A stretch of DNA of 64,000 bases from Endobacter medicaginis (GTDB lineage Bacteria; Pseudomonadota; Alphaproteobacteria; Acetobacterales; Acetobacteraceae). Positions 8,355-18,259 of this stretch are shown here, one piece after another. Each line of letters opens with the position of its first letter. Positions within the stretch are counted from its first letter, which is position 1. Under the pieces are notes generated by a model that searched no databases, had not been told where the DNA came from, and saw only the letters and a list, made by a program, of their open reading frames with translations. The stretch is taken from the NCBI RefSeq assembly GCF_014192375.1, contig NZ_JACHXV010000004.1, positions 1-64,000 on the forward strand, read 5' to 3'. Both the position numbers and the translations under genes were made by a program.

Positions 8355-9568
8355 CTGCGCGAGGTGGTGGCGACGTCGAGCCAGACGGCAAGCAGCAGGA
8401 TCCCGCCCTTGACGATCATCTGCCAATAGGTGTCGACGCCGAGCATCGACATGCCGTTGTCGAGCGTGGCCATGATGAGGGCGCCGGTCAGTGCGCCGAA
8501 CACCGTCCCTGCCCCGCCGCGCATCGAGGTGCCGCCGATGATGCAGGAGGCGATGGCGTCGAGTTCCTGCAGCGAGCCGGCCGAGGGGGAGCCGGCGGCG
8601 AGGCGGGCGGTGGTGGAGATGCCGGCGAGAGCGGCCATCACCCCCATCAGCACGAACACCAGCAGCTTGACCATCTGCACGTTGACGCCGGACAGGCGGG
8701 TGGCCTCGATGTTGCCGCCGATGGCATAGATGCGGCGGCCGAACACGGTGCGGCGCGCCATCACGGTGAGCACGCCGAGCAGCACGATCACCACCAGCAC
8801 CGGCAGGGGCACGCCACGATAGGCGTCGAGGATGGCGAAGAAGCCGAAGATGCCGATGGCATAGACGGCGAGCCGGGCGAGATCGGCCCAGAGCGGCGGC
8901 ACGGCGAGGTTGAACGCGGCGCGCTTGCGGCGCGACATCATCTGCGTCGTGGCGAGGGTGGCAAACACCAGGGCGGCGAGGATCCACCCGGCCACGGTCG
9001 GCAGGTAGCTCTGGGCGACGGCGACGAGCGGGCGCGAGACCGGGGCGATGGTCACGCCGCCGGTGATGCCGAGCAGGATGCCGCGGAAGGCGAGCAGGCC
9101 GGCAAGGGTGACGATGAAGGAAGGCACGCGCAGCCAGGCGACCCAGTAGCCGTTGAACGCGCCGACCAGCCCGCCGGCGAGCACCACGATGGCGATGTTG
9201 AGCGCGAGCGGGAGATGGAACTGGACGTCGAGGATGGCGGAGATGCCGCCGAGCAGGCCGAGCAGCGAGCCGACCGAAAGGTCGATCTCGCCTGCGATGA
9301 TGACGAACACCATGCCGCAGGCGAGCATGCCGGTGATGGCCATCTGGCGCAGCAGGTTGGACAGGTTGCGCGCGGTGAGGAAATCGCCGTCGGTGGCGTG
9401 GGCGAACAGCGCCCAGAGCAGCGCGATCGCGACCAGCAGGGCGAGAATCTTGTAACGGGAGAACAGGGTCTTGATGTGTTCGGCGCGAAAGGTGCGGCGG
9501 CGTTCGCCGATGGCGGCCTCGGCGACGGCGGGGCTGATGGCGGCTGGAGGCGGTCCCTGGGTCATCAC
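8351..9568 (-). CDS. xylH: Xylose ABC transporter permease
   Basis: A 405-residue integral membrane permease of the ribose/xylose (RbsC/XylH) group with about ten hydrophobic segments. The signature [19 protein letters not shown] and the glycine-rich [20 protein letters not shown] stretch are typical. It forms the membrane channel for sugar delivered by XylF and powered by XylG. It overlaps xylG by 4 bases, so translation is probably coupled. Its length matches XylH (about 390-400) rather than the shorter RbsC. The flanking xylose genes support xylose as substrate. Confidence 0.92.
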   Translation of the reverse strand: MMTQGPPPAAISPAVAEAAIGERRRTFRAEHIKTLFSRYKILALLVAIALLWALFAHATDGDFLTARNLSNLLRQMAITGMLACGMVFVIIAGEIDLSVGSLLGLLGGISAILDVQFHLPLALNIAIVVLAGGLVGAFNGYWVAWLRVPSFIVTLAGLLAFRGILLGITGGVTIAPVSRPLVAVAQSYLPTVAGWILAALVFATLATTQMMSRRKRAAFNLAVPPLWADLARLAVYAIGIFGFFAILDAYRGVPLPVLVVIVLLGVLTVMARRTVFGRRIYAIGGNIEATRLSGVNVQMVKLLVFVLMGVMAALAGISTTARLAAGSPSAGSLQELDAIASCIIGGTSMRGGAGTVFGALTGALIMATLDNGMSMLGVDTYWQMIVKGGILLLAVWLDVATTSRR

Positions 9569-11127
9569 GAATGGCTCACGGCGGAAAGTTCACTGATCGG
9601 TTGAGCGTTGATGGCGGCGGCCATGATGCGTTCCTGGGTCAGGGTCTCGTCGTTGACGAAATCGCCGCGCAGGCGCCCTTCCCCGATCACCAGCACGCGG
9701 TCGGAGATGCCGAGCACCTCGGGCAGCTCGGAGGAAACCATGATGATCGACAGGCCCTCACGCACCAGGGCGAAGATCAGCTTGTAGATCTCGTATTTGG
9801 CGCCGACATCGACGCCGCGCGTCGGCTCGTCGAGGATCAGGATGCGCGGGTTGGGGCCGAGCATCTTGGAGATCACCGCCTTCTGCTGGTTGCCGCCCGA
9901 GAGATTGGCGATCGGCAGCAGGGGGGATGCGGTCTTGATGCGCAGGCGCGAGATGGCGGCGTCGATGTCGGAGAGTTCGCGCGCCTCGTCGATCAGGCCG
10001 CCGCGGGTGAGGTCGCCCAGCACCGAGAGCGAGATGTTGTAGCCGACGGCGAGGCCGGGGACGATGCCGTGATGCTTGCGGTCCTCGGGCACCATGCAGA
10101 TGCCAAGGCGCACCGCGTCGCGCGGGGTGCGGATGCGCACGGGCCTGCCGTCGAGCAGGATCTCGCCGCTATGGCTGCCGGGCCAGGCGCCGAAGATGGC
10201 GCTGACCAGTTCGGTGCGGCCCGAGCCGACCAGGCCGGCGATGCCCAGGATCTCGCCGCGGCGCACCGAGAACGACACGTCGTCGACGCGGCGGCGGGCG
10301 GGGTTGTCGGGATCGAGACAGGTGATGCCGACAGCCTGCAGGATGGTGTCGCCGATCTCGTGCGCCTCGCGGGGAAAGAGGTTGCTCATGTCGCGGCCGA
10401 CCATCAGGCGGATGATGTCGGCGCGGGTGAGTTCTCCCATCGGTGCCTCGCCCACGAAGCGGCCGTCGCGGATCACGGTGACGGTATCGGCGATCTCCTC
10501 AATTTCCTCGAGCTTGTGCGAGATGTAGACGCAGGCGGTTCCCCGCGCCTTGAGGTCGTGGACCAGGCGCAGCAGGGTGGCGGTCTCGGTGGAGGTGAGT
10601 GACGAGGTGGGTTCGTCGAGGATCAGCAATTTTGCATCCTTGCTGAGCGCACGGGCGATCTCGATGAGCTGCTGTTGCCCGCCGCCATAGCGCGAGACCG
10701 GCTGGGTGGGATCGATATGGCCCATGCGCAGCTCGGCAAGCAGACGGGCGGATTCGATATACATGCGGTCGAAATCGATCAGTCCGGCCGCGTTGTGCGG
10801 CTCACGGCCGAGGAAGATGTTCTCGGCCACCGAGAGCTGCGGCACCAGCATCAGCTCCTGATGGATGATGACGATGCCGACGGCCTCGGTGTCGCGGACG
10901 GACGCGGCGCGCAGGGGCTCGCCGCGCCAGAGGATCTCGCCGCCCCAGCTTCCGTAAGGATGGACGCCGGACAGCACCTTCATCATCGTCGATTTGCCGG
11001 CGCCGTTCTCGCCGCACAGGCCAACGCATTCGCCCTCGCGCACGCGCAGGTCGATGCCGCCAAGAGCGACGACGCCGGCAAAGTCCTTGGTGATGCCGCG
11101 CATCTCCAGAAGATAAGGTGAGGTCAT
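9565..11127 (-). CDS. xylG: Xylose ABC transporter ATP-binding protein
   Basis: A 520-residue protein with two fused ABC ATPase domains, as in sugar importers of the CUT2 type. The first has Walker [10 protein letters not shown] near residues 40-48 and a Walker B ending [10 protein letters not shown]. The second has signature [11 protein letters not shown] and Walker [11 protein letters not shown]. The first signature motif is degenerate ([16 protein letters not shown]), which is usual for this group. It hydrolyses ATP on the cytoplasmic face of XylH. It follows xylF by 42 bases and overlaps xylH. Confidence 0.94.
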   Translation of the reverse strand: MTSPYLLEMRGITKDFAGVVALGGIDLRVREGECVGLCGENGAGKSTMMKVLSGVHPYGSWGGEILWRGEPLRAASVRDTEAVGIVIIHQELMLVPQLSVAENIFLGREPHNAAGLIDFDRMYIESARLLAELRMGHIDPTQPVSRYGGGQQQLIEIARALSKDAKLLILDEPTSSLTSTETATLLRLVHDLKARGTACVYISHKLEEIEEIADTVTVIRDGRFVGEAPMGELTRADIIRLMVGRDMSNLFPREAHEIGDTILQAVGITCLDPDNPARRRVDDVSFSVRRGEILGIAGLVGSGRTELVSAIFGAWPGSHSGEILLDGRPVRIRTPRDAVRLGICMVPEDRKHHGIVPGLAVGYNISLSVLGDLTRGGLIDEARELSDIDAAISRLRIKTASPLLPIANLSGGNQQKAVISKMLGPNPRILILDEPTRGVDVGAKYEIYKLIFALVREGLSIIMVSSELPEVLGISDRVLVIGEGRLRGDFVNDETLTQERIMAAAINAQPISELSAVSHS

Positions 11128-11169
11128 GAAGTGCTCGCCTTCAACCGGCAGACGATCCCGGAAGGTCTC

Positions 11170-12231
11170 TCAGTTGCCGTAGATCTGGGCGTGGGTGAAA
11201 TACCCGTCCGTCACGAGGCGGTCGATGTTGGACTTGTTGAGCGGGATCGGGGTGAGCAGGATCGTGTTCACGTCCTTCATGCCGTTGTTCATCTTGGTGG
11301 TGTAGGCAGGGGACTTGCCGCGCACGAGGTCGACGGCGAGTTGGGCCGCGGTGGTGGCGATCAGCTTGAGCGGCTTGTAGACGGTCATCGTCTGGGTGCC
11401 CTTGACGATGCGCTGGGCGGCGGCGAGGTCGGCGTCCTGGCCGGAGACGGCGGTCTTGCCGGCCAGCCCCTGCGCGGCGAGGGCCTGGATGGCGCCGCCG
11501 GCGAGGGCGTCGTTGGAGGCGACGATGCCCTGGATGTTGTTGTTGTTGGCCGTCAGCGCGTTCTCGACGATCGAGAGGCCTTCCGTGGGGCTCCACTCCT
11601 TGACCCACTGCGCGCCGACGATCTGGATCTTGCCGCCGTCGACGAGCGGCTTGAGCACCTTCATCTGGCCTTCGCGCAGCAATTTCGCGTTGTTGTCGGT
11701 GGGCGCGCCGCCGAGCAGGTAGTAGTTGCCGGTGGGGGCGGCATCGACGACGCCCTGAGCCTGCATCTGGCCGACGCGGACGTTGTCGAAGGAGACATAG
11801 GCGTCGATGTCGGAATCGAGGATCAGGCGATCGTAGGAGATCACCTTGATGCCGGCCTGCTTCGCCTCCGCGATGGTGTTGGCCAGAACCTTGCCGTTGA
11901 ACGGCACGATGACGATCACGTCCATGCCGCGCGAGATCAGGTTCTCGATCTGGGCGGTCTGGCGCTCTTCAGACGCGTCGGCGGACTGGACGTTGACTGT
12001 GGCGCCGAGAGCCTTGGCGGCGGCGACGAAATAGTCGCGGTCATGGCCCCAGCGCTCGAGACGCAGGTCGTCGATCGAGAAGCCGATCTTGGGGTGGGCG
12101 GCGTCGGCGCGCGCCTGGCCGGTGGTCGCGATGCCCGCGCCCAGCGCGAAGCCGGCGCAAAGCGCCAGTGCGCCGACGCGCCGACGCGCGATACCAGAGA
12201 CGCGCGCCTTCGCGCGTGACCGAGTGATCAT
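11170..12231 (-). CDS. xylF: D-xylose periplasmic binding protein
   Basis: The product has 353 residues. It begins MITRSRAKARV and has a long signal peptide with hydrophobic core ALALCAGFALGAGIA, cleaved near ARA. The mature protein is a periplasmic-binding-protein-like domain: IGFSIDDLRLERWGHDRD is characteristic of XylF, followed by GMDVIVIVPFNGKVL, AYVSFDNVRVGQMQAQG and VSGQDADLAAAQRI. The ATG at 12231 has AGGGAGGA upstream; an open frame extends further upstream but lacks homology. It is first gene of xylFGH, transcribed away from the LacI regulator. Confidence 0.94.
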   Translation of the reverse strand: MITRSRAKARVSGIARRRVGALALCAGFALGAGIATTGQARADAAHPKIGFSIDDLRLERWGHDRDYFVAAAKALGATVNVQSADASEERQTAQIENLISRGMDVIVIVPFNGKVLANTIAEAKQAGIKVISYDRLILDSDIDAYVSFDNVRVGQMQAQGVVDAAPTGNYYLLGGAPTDNNAKLLREGQMKVLKPLVDGGKIQIVGAQWVKEWSPTEGLSIVENALTANNNNIQGIVASNDALAGGAIQALAAQGLAGKTAVSGQDADLAAAQRIVKGTQTMTVYKPLKLIATTAAQLAVDLVRGKSPAYTTKMNNGMKDVNTILLTPIPLNKSNIDRLVTDGYFTHAQIYGN

Positions 12232-12249
12232 CCGTATCCTCCCTGCGCT

Positions 12250-12276
12250 CCCCGCACGAATCGTTGCCGTGCGGGG
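12250..12276 (-). promoter_or_regulatory. Hairpin in the xylF leader
   Basis: CCCCGCACG (12250-12258) and CGTGCGGGG (12268-12276) form a perfect 9-bp stem with a 9-base loop, 18 bases upstream of the xylF start. In RNA it would sit just before the ribosome-binding site. It could modulate translation or protect the mRNA; it is not recognisable as a known riboswitch. Confidence 0.4.
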
Positions 12277-12380
12277 GCGTCGCTCAGTGTCCAACCGCTC
12301 TGAATGGCGATCTTGGGGGAAAGTTGAAAGCAGAATGCGGTGCGTTACGCAAGGGCCGGAATTGGAACGAAATTTTGCTG

Positions 12381-12397
12381 CATTGCGGAAAGCAATG
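12381..12397. promoter_or_regulatory. Candidate operator for the LacI-family xylose regulator
   Basis: CATTGC-GGAAA-GCAATG is a perfect 6+6 palindrome with a 5-base spacer in the most A/T-rich part of the gap between xylF and the regulator. LacI-family proteins bind dyad-symmetric sites in divergent promoters. It lies 149 bases from the xylF start and 120 from the regulator start. The assignment is inferred from symmetry and position only. Confidence 0.4.
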
Positions 12398-12517
12398 GAA
12401 ATGGCTGCTGTATTCCGGATTTCGCATGCCGGGTGCGCGAGAACTGTGTCAATTGCGACGCGACGTGAGGGGCGCATGATTGACGTAACTCAGAACTCGG
12501 CGTAGGTCGCTGGACCC

Positions 12518-13531
12518 ATGAACCGGGTGACCGTCTTCGATGTCGCGGCAGAAGCGGGGGTCAGCGTCGCGACGGTCGATCGCGTGCTCAACAATCGCGG
12601 CGGCGTACGCCCGGCCACGATCGAGCGGGTGCAGGGCGCGGTCGGGCGGCTGGGATTCCGGCGCGACGCGTTCGCCGCCGGGCTCGCGACGCGCAAGGTG
12701 GAGCGCTACGCTTTCGTGATCCCCGAAGGGCCGAACAGCTTCATGAACGCGCTGCGCGCCTCGGTGCTGACGCTGGCCGGGTCGATGGTCGAGCAGCGGG
12801 TCGATGTGACGGTCATCGGGTACCGGGCGTTCGACGACCGTTCGCTGGTGGGCGCCCTCGTCGCGCTGGACCCGGAGCACTGTCACGGGGTGGCGCTGGT
12901 CGGCATCGATTCGCCCGCGGTGCAGCGCGAGATCGATCGGCTGGCGGGCAGCGGCGTCCGGGTGGTGACGCTGGTGTCGGATGTCACACCGTCGCGGCGG
13001 CAGGCCTTCGTCGGTGCCGACAACAAGGCGGCCGGGCGGGTCGCGGCGGCGCTGATCGGGCGGATGACGCGAGCGTCGGGCCGGGTGGCGATGGTGGTCG
13101 GGCACATGACGCTGCACGACCATGTCGAGCGCCGACTGGGCTTCGAGCAGGTGCTGCGGCGCGATTATCCGCATCTGTCGCTGGCGGGCGTGATCGAGGG
13201 GTTCGACGACAGCGATCGCACGCGCCCGCTGCTGGCGGCGCTGCTCGGCGAGCACCGCGATCTCGTGGCGCTGTACAGCGCGGGCGCGGGCAATCGCGGG
13301 GTGGTGGCGGCGCTGCGCGACAGCGACGCGCGGCCCGTGACGATCGCACATGAGCTGACGCCGCATGCGCGCGAGGCGCTGCTGGACGGCATCTTCACCG
13401 TCGTGCTCGACCAGGATCGCGCGCAGGCGGCGGCGGAGGCGCTGGGGGCGCTGCGCGCGCTGGTGCGCGGTGAGACGGCGCGCCCACCCCATGTACGAAC
13501 ACGGATTTTCCTGCGCGAGAACCTGCCCTGA
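12518..13531 (+). CDS. LacI-family transcriptional regulator of xylose genes
   Basis: A 337-residue repressor. The N-terminal helix-turn-helix is [20 protein letters not shown] (residues 4-23) and the hinge follows near residues 45-60. The rest is a periplasmic-binding-protein-like effector domain ([47 protein letters not shown]). It is divergent from xylFGH and followed 38 bases later by xylA, so it is placed to control both arms. The effector is probably xylose or a related sugar (inferred). The DNA-binding motif reads DRVLNN where many LacI proteins have SRVLN, which also occurs in sugar regulators of alphaproteobacteria. Confidence 0.88.
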   Translation: MNRVTVFDVAAEAGVSVATVDRVLNNRGGVRPATIERVQGAVGRLGFRRDAFAAGLATRKVERYAFVIPEGPNSFMNALRASVLTLAGSMVEQRVDVTVIGYRAFDDRSLVGALVALDPEHCHGVALVGIDSPAVQREIDRLAGSGVRVVTLVSDVTPSRRQAFVGADNKAAGRVAAALIGRMTRASGRVAMVVGHMTLHDHVERRLGFEQVLRRDYPHLSLAGVIEGFDDSDRTRPLLAALLGEHRDLVALYSAGAGNRGVVAALRDSDARPVTIAHELTPHAREALLDGIFTVVLDQDRAQAAAEALGALRALVRGETARPPHVRTRIFLRENLP

Positions 13532-13569
13532 AGCAGGCGCGGGACAACGACAAGAAGAGGAACGGGATC

Positions 13570-14901
13570 ATGGAGGGGACGATGCTGACCACGGGGGAGT
13601 TCTCCGGGTTCGAGACGGTGCGCTACGAGGGGCCGCAGAGCGAAACGGCGCTGGCGTATCGGTGGTACGATGCCGGTCGGGTGGTGATGGGGCGGCCGCT
13701 CGGCGAGCATCTGCGGTTTGCGGTGGCCTACTGGCACAGTTTCGTGATGAACGGGGCGGACCCGTTCGGCGCGCCAACCATCCGGCGCGGCTGGATGGCG
13801 GAGGGCGACGCCATGACGATGGCGCGGGCCAAGGCGGACGCGGCGTTCGAGTTTTTTCGCATCCTCGATGTGCCGTTCTTCTGTTTTCACGACCGCGATG
13901 TGGTGGCAGAGGATGACAGCCTCGCCGGCACGCTGAGGCGGCTCGAGGAGATGACGGCGTATCTCGGCCGCAAGATGGAGAGCTCGCGCACGAAGCTGCT
14001 GTGGGGGACGGCGAACCTGTTCTCGCATCCGCGCTTCATGGCCGGGGCGGCGACCAATCCCGATCCGGAGGTGTTCGCCTGGAGTGCGGCGACGGTGAAG
14101 GCTTGCATGGACGCCACCCAGGCGCTCGGCGGCGCGAACTACGTGCTGTGGGGCGGGCGCGAGGGCTACGAGACACTGCTCAACACTGATATGGGGCGCG
14201 AGCTCGAGCAGATGGGGCGGTTCCTGTCGCTGGTGGTCGAGTACAAGCACCGGATCGGGTTCACCGGACAGATCCTGATCGAGCCGAAGCCGAAGGAGCC
14301 GACAGCGCACCAGTATGATTTCGATGCGGCGACCGTTTACGGCTTCCTGCGGCGCTTCGGGCTGGAGGGCGAGGTAAAGCTCAATCTCGAAGCGAACCAT
14401 GCGCTGCTGGCCGGCCACAGTTTCGAGCACGAGATTGCCACCGCGGGGGCGTTGGGCATTCTCGGCTCGCTCGACGTCAATCGCGGCGATCCGCTGCTGG
14501 GCTGGGACACCGACCAGTTCCCCAACAACCTCCACGACATGACCCTCGCGATGATCGAGGTGATCCGCGCCGGCGGGCTCGGCATGGGCGGGATGAATTT
14601 CGACGCCAGGATCCGCCGACAGTCGATCGATCTCGACGATCTGGTCGCCGCCCATGTCGGCGCGATGGATCTGTGTGCGCGAGCGTTCCTGATCGCGGCG
14701 CAGATCGTCGAGGATGGGCGTCTCGATGCCTTCCGCACCGCGCGCTATGCAGGCTGGGAACGGCCCGAGGCGCAGGCGATGCTGGGTGCCGGGGCGTCGC
14801 TGGAGGCGATCGCGGCCGATGCACTGTCGCGGGATGTCGATCCGCGACCGCGCTCGGGCGGACAGGAAAAGATCGAGAACATGCTGGCAAGGTTCTTCTG
14901 A
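13570..14901 (+). CDS. xylA: Xylose isomerase
   Basis: A 443-residue enzyme interconverting D-xylose and D-xylulose, a TIM barrel using two divalent metals. The catalytic His/Asp segment [13 protein letters not shown] is clear, as are [16 protein letters not shown] and [12 protein letters not shown], which carry metal-ligand Glu, Asp and His residues. Length matches the longer class II isomerases (about 440). The ATG at 13570 is preceded by AGAGGAA; a second ATG at 13582 follows GGAGGGG, so the start is uncertain by four residues. xylB starts one base after its stop. Confidence 0.97.
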   Translation: MEGTMLTTGEFSGFETVRYEGPQSETALAYRWYDAGRVVMGRPLGEHLRFAVAYWHSFVMNGADPFGAPTIRRGWMAEGDAMTMARAKADAAFEFFRILDVPFFCFHDRDVVAEDDSLAGTLRRLEEMTAYLGRKMESSRTKLLWGTANLFSHPRFMAGAATNPDPEVFAWSAATVKACMDATQALGGANYVLWGGREGYETLLNTDMGRELEQMGRFLSLVVEYKHRIGFTGQILIEPKPKEPTAHQYDFDAATVYGFLRRFGLEGEVKLNLEANHALLAGHSFEHEIATAGALGILGSLDVNRGDPLLGWDTDQFPNNLHDMTLAMIEVIRAGGLGMGGMNFDARIRRQSIDLDDLVAAHVGAMDLCARAFLIAAQIVEDGRLDAFRTARYAGWERPEAQAMLGAGASLEAIAADALSRDVDPRPRSGGQEKIENMLARFF

Positions 14902-14902
14902 G

Positions 14903-16369
14903 ATGACCTATCTCGGCATCGATATCGGCACCTCCTCGGTCAAGGCGGTGCTGATCGGCGAGGACCAGGCGGTGCTCGCCACCGCTTCGGTCGGGCTCGG
15001 CGTCTCGCGGCCGCAGCCGGGTTGGTCGGAGCAGGATCCGGAGGAGTGGTGGCGCGCGAGCGAGGCGGCGGTCGATGCGATCGCGGCGGAAGCGCCGACG
15101 GCGCTGACGCGGCTGCGCGGGATCGGGCTGTCGGGGCAGATGCATGGCGCGACGCTGCTGGATGCATCGCACAAGGTGCTGCGTCCGGCGATGTTGTGGA
15201 ACGATACGAGGGCTGCCGCCGAGGCGGCCAGTTTGCAGCGCGAGCATCCCGAGATCCTCGACATCATCGGCAATCCGGTAATGCCCGGCTTCACCGCGCC
15301 GAAGCTGATGTGGTTACGCGCGCACGAGCCGCGGATCTTCGAGCAGGTCGCGCTGGTGCTGCTGCCGAAGGATTACGTGCGGTTGCACCTGACCGGCGAG
15401 GCGGTCACCGACATGTCGGACGCGTCGGGCACCGCCTGGCTGGATGTCGGCGCGCGGCGATGGTCGGAGCGCGCCCTTGCCCTCACCGGACTGTCGGAGG
15501 TGCAGATGCCGCGTGCGGTCGAGGGCAGCGCGGCGGGCGGCATGCTGCGCGCCGAGCTGGCACAGCGTTGGGGCATCAGCGGACCGGTCGTGGTGGCCGG
15601 CGGGGGTGGCGACAATGCGACCTCGGCGTGCGGGATCGGTGCGGTGGCGCCGGGCAGCGCGTTCGTCTCGCTGGGCACGTCGGGAGTGCTGTTCGCCAGC
15701 ACCGAGCGCTTCGCGCCCAATGTGGAGCAGGCGGTGCACGCGTTCTGTCACGCGGTCCCGGACACCTGGCATCAGATGGGGGTGATCCTGTCGGCCTCCG
15801 ATTCACTCGAATGGCTGTCGCGGCTGCTGGTGGCGCCGGTGCCGGAACTGATCAGCGCGCTCGGCGAGCGAGTGGAGCGGCCATCTTCGGTGCTGTTCGC
15901 GCCCTATCTGTCGGGCGAGCGCACGCCGCACAACTCCGCGCGGCTGCGCGGCGGGTTCGCAGGGCTCGGGCAGGAGGCGGACCGGGTGTCGATGACGCAG
16001 GGCGTGCTGGAGGGGGTGGCGTTCGCGTTCCGCGACTGTCTCGATGCGCTGTCCTCGGCCGGGACGCGGGTGGAGCGGGCCTGGGCGGTAGGCGGCGGGG
16101 CAAGATCACGCCTGTGGTTGCAGATCGTTGCTGATGTGCTGGGCCTGCCGATCGATGTGCCCGACGGCGCCGAAATCGGCGGGGCGTTCGGAGCGGCACG
16201 GCTGGCAATCTGTGCGGCCGGCGAGGGCGCGTGGCGCGAGGTGATGGCGCCGCCGGCGCGGGCAGCGACACTGGAGCCCCGCCCTGCCCTGCGCGAGGCT
16301 TATGCGGAGGTGCTGACGCGCTGGCGCGGGCTCGCGCCGGCCCTGGAACAGGTGGCGGCGCCCTCATGA
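14903..16369 (+). CDS. xylB: Xylulokinase
   Basis: A 488-residue FGGY-family kinase that phosphorylates D-xylulose to xylulose 5-phosphate for the pentose phosphate pathway. The N-terminal phosphate-binding motif is YLGIDIGTSSVKAVL, MHGATLLD lies near residue 79, and the C-terminal AWAVGGGARSRLWLQIVADV precedes the adenine site. The start at 14903 gives the standard N-terminus; the frame is open upstream inside xylA but that part is not homologous. Its stop overlaps the next gene's ATG (ATGA). Confidence 0.96.
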   Translation: MTYLGIDIGTSSVKAVLIGEDQAVLATASVGLGVSRPQPGWSEQDPEEWWRASEAAVDAIAAEAPTALTRLRGIGLSGQMHGATLLDASHKVLRPAMLWNDTRAAAEAASLQREHPEILDIIGNPVMPGFTAPKLMWLRAHEPRIFEQVALVLLPKDYVRLHLTGEAVTDMSDASGTAWLDVGARRWSERALALTGLSEVQMPRAVEGSAAGGMLRAELAQRWGISGPVVVAGGGGDNATSACGIGAVAPGSAFVSLGTSGVLFASTERFAPNVEQAVHAFCHAVPDTWHQMGVILSASDSLEWLSRLLVAPVPELISALGERVERPSSVLFAPYLSGERTPHNSARLRGGFAGLGQEADRVSMTQGVLEGVAFAFRDCLDALSSAGTRVERAWAVGGGARSRLWLQIVADVLGLPIDVPDGAEIGGAFGAARLAICAAGEGAWREVMAPPARAATLEPRPALREAYAEVLTRWRGLAPALEQVAAPS

Positions 16370-16857
16370 CCGGGCTGACGATTCGCCCGGCCACGATCGC
16401 GGACGCGGACGCGATCTGGGCGATGGTCGAGCCGGTGATCCGGTCCGGCGAGACCTATGCGCTGGATCGCGGGCTCGGCCGCAACGCGGGTGTGGCGGTG
16501 TGGCTGGCTTCGGACCGGCACACCTTCATCGCGCAGGAGCCGGGAGGGCCGGTGGGATGTTATTTCCTCAAGGCCAACCAGCCGGGCGGCGGGGCGCATG
16601 TGGCCAATTGCGGCTATGTCACCGCCAGCCCTGCGACCGGGCGGGGCGTGGCGCGGGCGATGTGCGCGCATTCGCTCGATGTCGCCCGCACGCTCGGCTT
16701 TGCCGCGATGCAATTCAATTTCGTCGTCACCAGCAATACCCGCGCAGTCGCGCTGTGGGAGTCGATGGGGTTCGCGATCGTGGGGCGGCTGCCGGGCGCG
16801 TTCGTCCACCCGCGTCTGGGCGAGGTGGACGTGCTGGTGATGTACCGACGCCTGTAG
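16366..16857 (+). CDS. GNAT-family N-acetyltransferase
   Basis: The 163-residue product starts LTIRPATIADADAIWAMVEPVI, the usual beta1-alpha1 of GNAT enzymes. The acetyl-CoA loop is AT-GRGVARAM near residues 92-101, and the C-terminal NTRAVALWESMGFAIVGRLPGAF is the family strand-helix pair. It transfers an acetyl group from acetyl-CoA to an unknown amine. It is translationally coupled to xylB by a 4-base overlap, but a role in xylose use is not evident. It is convergent with yajC, 7 bases away. Confidence 0.85.
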   Translation: MTGLTIRPATIADADAIWAMVEPVIRSGETYALDRGLGRNAGVAVWLASDRHTFIAQEPGGPVGCYFLKANQPGGGAHVANCGYVTASPATGRGVARAMCAHSLDVARTLGFAAMQFNFVVTSNTRAVALWESMGFAIVGRLPGAFVHPRLGEVDVLVMYRRL

Positions 16858-16864
16858 AGGCGGC

Positions 16865-17203
16865 CTACTTGTCGTTCGCGGGCTTGACCATCACCGGGAC
16901 CAGCGTGTCGCGCAGCACGGTAATGCGGAGCTGGGGGGCGATCTCGACCTCGGCCTCGTTGGAGTCCTCGCGCACGCGGGTGATGGTGCCCAGGATGCCG
17001 TTGGCCGAGACGCGGTCGCCGCGCTTCAGAGCCGCGACCATGGCGCGCTGCTGCTTCTGCTTGGTCATCTGCGGACGGATGATGAGGAACCAGAACACGC
17101 CGAAGATCAGGATCAGCGGCAGGAAGCTGACCAGGTTCTGGGTCAGGCTGGTGGGCGCGGAGGCACCGGCAGACTGGGCATAGGCAGCGGCGATCGGGTT
17201 CAT
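16865..17203 (-). CDS. yajC: Preprotein translocase accessory subunit YajC
   Basis: A 112-residue inner-membrane protein associated with SecDF. It has one hydrophobic segment, SFLPLILIFGVFWFLIIRPQ (about residues 26-45), followed by MTKQKQQRAMVAALKRGDRV and the beta-rich DRVSANGILGTITRV, the hallmark of YajC. The ATG at 17203 gives the conventional length; the open frame upstream lacks homology. secD and secF, usually next, are not here. A promoter candidate lies 30-57 bases upstream. Confidence 0.93.
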   Translation of the reverse strand: MNPIAAAYAQSAGASAPTSLTQNLVSFLPLILIFGVFWFLIIRPQMTKQKQQRAMVAALKRGDRVSANGILGTITRVREDSNEAEVEIAPQLRITVLRDTLVPVMVKPANDK

Positions 17204-17232
17204 GATGGTTCCGGCGGAATTGAATTGCGCGG

Positions 17233-17260
17233 ACCATAATCGGCGCGGCGCTTGACGCAA
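17233..17260 (-). promoter_or_regulatory. Candidate promoter of yajC
   Basis: On the minus strand TTGCGT (17260-17255) and TATGGT (17238-17233) are separated by 16 bases, about 30 bases before the yajC ATG. The match to the sigma-70 consensus is fair. Confidence 0.35.
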
Positions 17261-17286
17261 GCCCCGGCGACACGCACGCAAGAGGC

Positions 17287-18126
17287 ATGGAACACGACCT
17301 GCTTGCCCGCATCGCCGACGCGCTCGACCGGCTGGCGCCGAAACCACCCCTTCCCCCTGCACCGGATGGCGCGGATGCGTTTGTCTGGCAGCCCGGACCG
17401 CCGGCGCAGCTGGCACCGGTGTCGCGCGTGGCGGGCGTGTCCCTCGGCCTGCTGCAGGGGGTCGAGCGGCAGGCACGGGTGCTGCTCGACAACACGCAGC
17501 GCTTCGCCGATGGCCACACGGCCAACAACGCGATGCTGTGGGGTGCGCGGGGAACGGGCAAGTCGTCGCTGGCCAAGGCGGTACATGCCGAGATCAACGC
17601 CGCACGGCCCGGCGCGCTGGCGCTGATCGAGATCCAGCGCGACGACCTGACCACCCTGCCCGCTCTGCTGGAGATCCTGCGTGCCAGCCCGCGCCGCTGC
17701 GTAGTATTCTGCGACGATCTGTCGTTCGAGCGCGAGGATGCGGATTACAAGGCGCTGAAATCGGTGCTCGATGGCGGCATCCGCGGGCGGCCGGAGAACG
17801 TGCTGTTCTATGCGACCTCGAACCGGCGCCACCTGATGCCGCGGGCGATGATCGACAACGAATCCGCCACCGCGATCAATCCCGGCGAGGCGGTGGAGGA
17901 GAAGGTGTCGCTGTCGGACCGGTTCGGGCTGTGGCTGGGGTTCCACAATGTCGACCAGGCGACCTATCTGGCGATGATCGAGGGTTATGTGCGCGACGCC
18001 GGGCTCTCGCCCGATCCAGAGCGCCTGCGGGCCGAAGCACTCGCCTGGGCGATGGAGCGCGGCGGTCGTTCGGGGCGGGTGGCGTGGCAGTTCTTCGTGG
18101 ATTATGCGGCGCGCAACGCAGAGTAG
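17287..18126 (+). CDS. DUF815-family AAA+ ATPase
   Basis: A 279-residue P-loop ATPase with Walker A GARGTGKSS (residues 86-94), Walker B CVVFCDDLSFE (near 139-149), sensor-like LFYATSNRRHLMPR, and SLSDRFGLWLGFHN ahead of a C-terminal helical lid. This layout defines DUF815, a family widespread in proteobacteria whose biological role is not established. It is divergent from yajC, an arrangement I recall from other alphaproteobacteria. A multi-hairpin A/T-rich element follows. Confidence 0.88.
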   Translation: MEHDLLARIADALDRLAPKPPLPPAPDGADAFVWQPGPPAQLAPVSRVAGVSLGLLQGVERQARVLLDNTQRFADGHTANNAMLWGARGTGKSSLAKAVHAEINAARPGALALIEIQRDDLTTLPALLEILRASPRRCVVFCDDLSFEREDADYKALKSVLDGGIRGRPENVLFYATSNRRHLMPRAMIDNESATAINPGEAVEEKVSLSDRFGLWLGFHNVDQATYLAMIEGYVRDAGLSPDPERLRAEALAWAMERGGRSGRVAWQFFVDYAARNAE

Positions 18127-18259
18127 AGGCCTTCTTTTTCTGAAGAAAAAGAAGCAAAAAGACTTCTATCCGTTGTCCGAGTGGTTCGAGATGGCTCGTT
18201 CCCCACGGGCCATCCAGACAATTTCAGAAGTTTTTTGGTTCTTTTTTCAAAAAAGGACA
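18127..18259. repeat. A/T-rich multi-hairpin bidirectional terminator element
   Basis: Three structures lie between the convergent DUF815 and serS genes. CTTCTTTTTC (18131-18140) pairs perfectly with GAAAAAGAAG (18145-18154). GATGGCTCGT (18190-18199) pairs with ACGGGCCATC (18205-18214). CTTTTT (18241-18246) pairs with AAAAAG (18250-18255). The outer arms are also complementary (AAAAAGACTTCT near 18156 with AGAAGTTTTTT near 18227), giving a long composite stem. The T-rich ends would stop transcription from both sides. The composition differs sharply from the surroundings; this kind of element is, from memory, abundant in Acetobacteraceae genomes. Confidence 0.7.

Noticed and set aside
13165-14655. 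A 496-codon minus-strand frame over lacI/xylA
   Set aside because: Shadow of the well-supported LacI and XylA reading frames.
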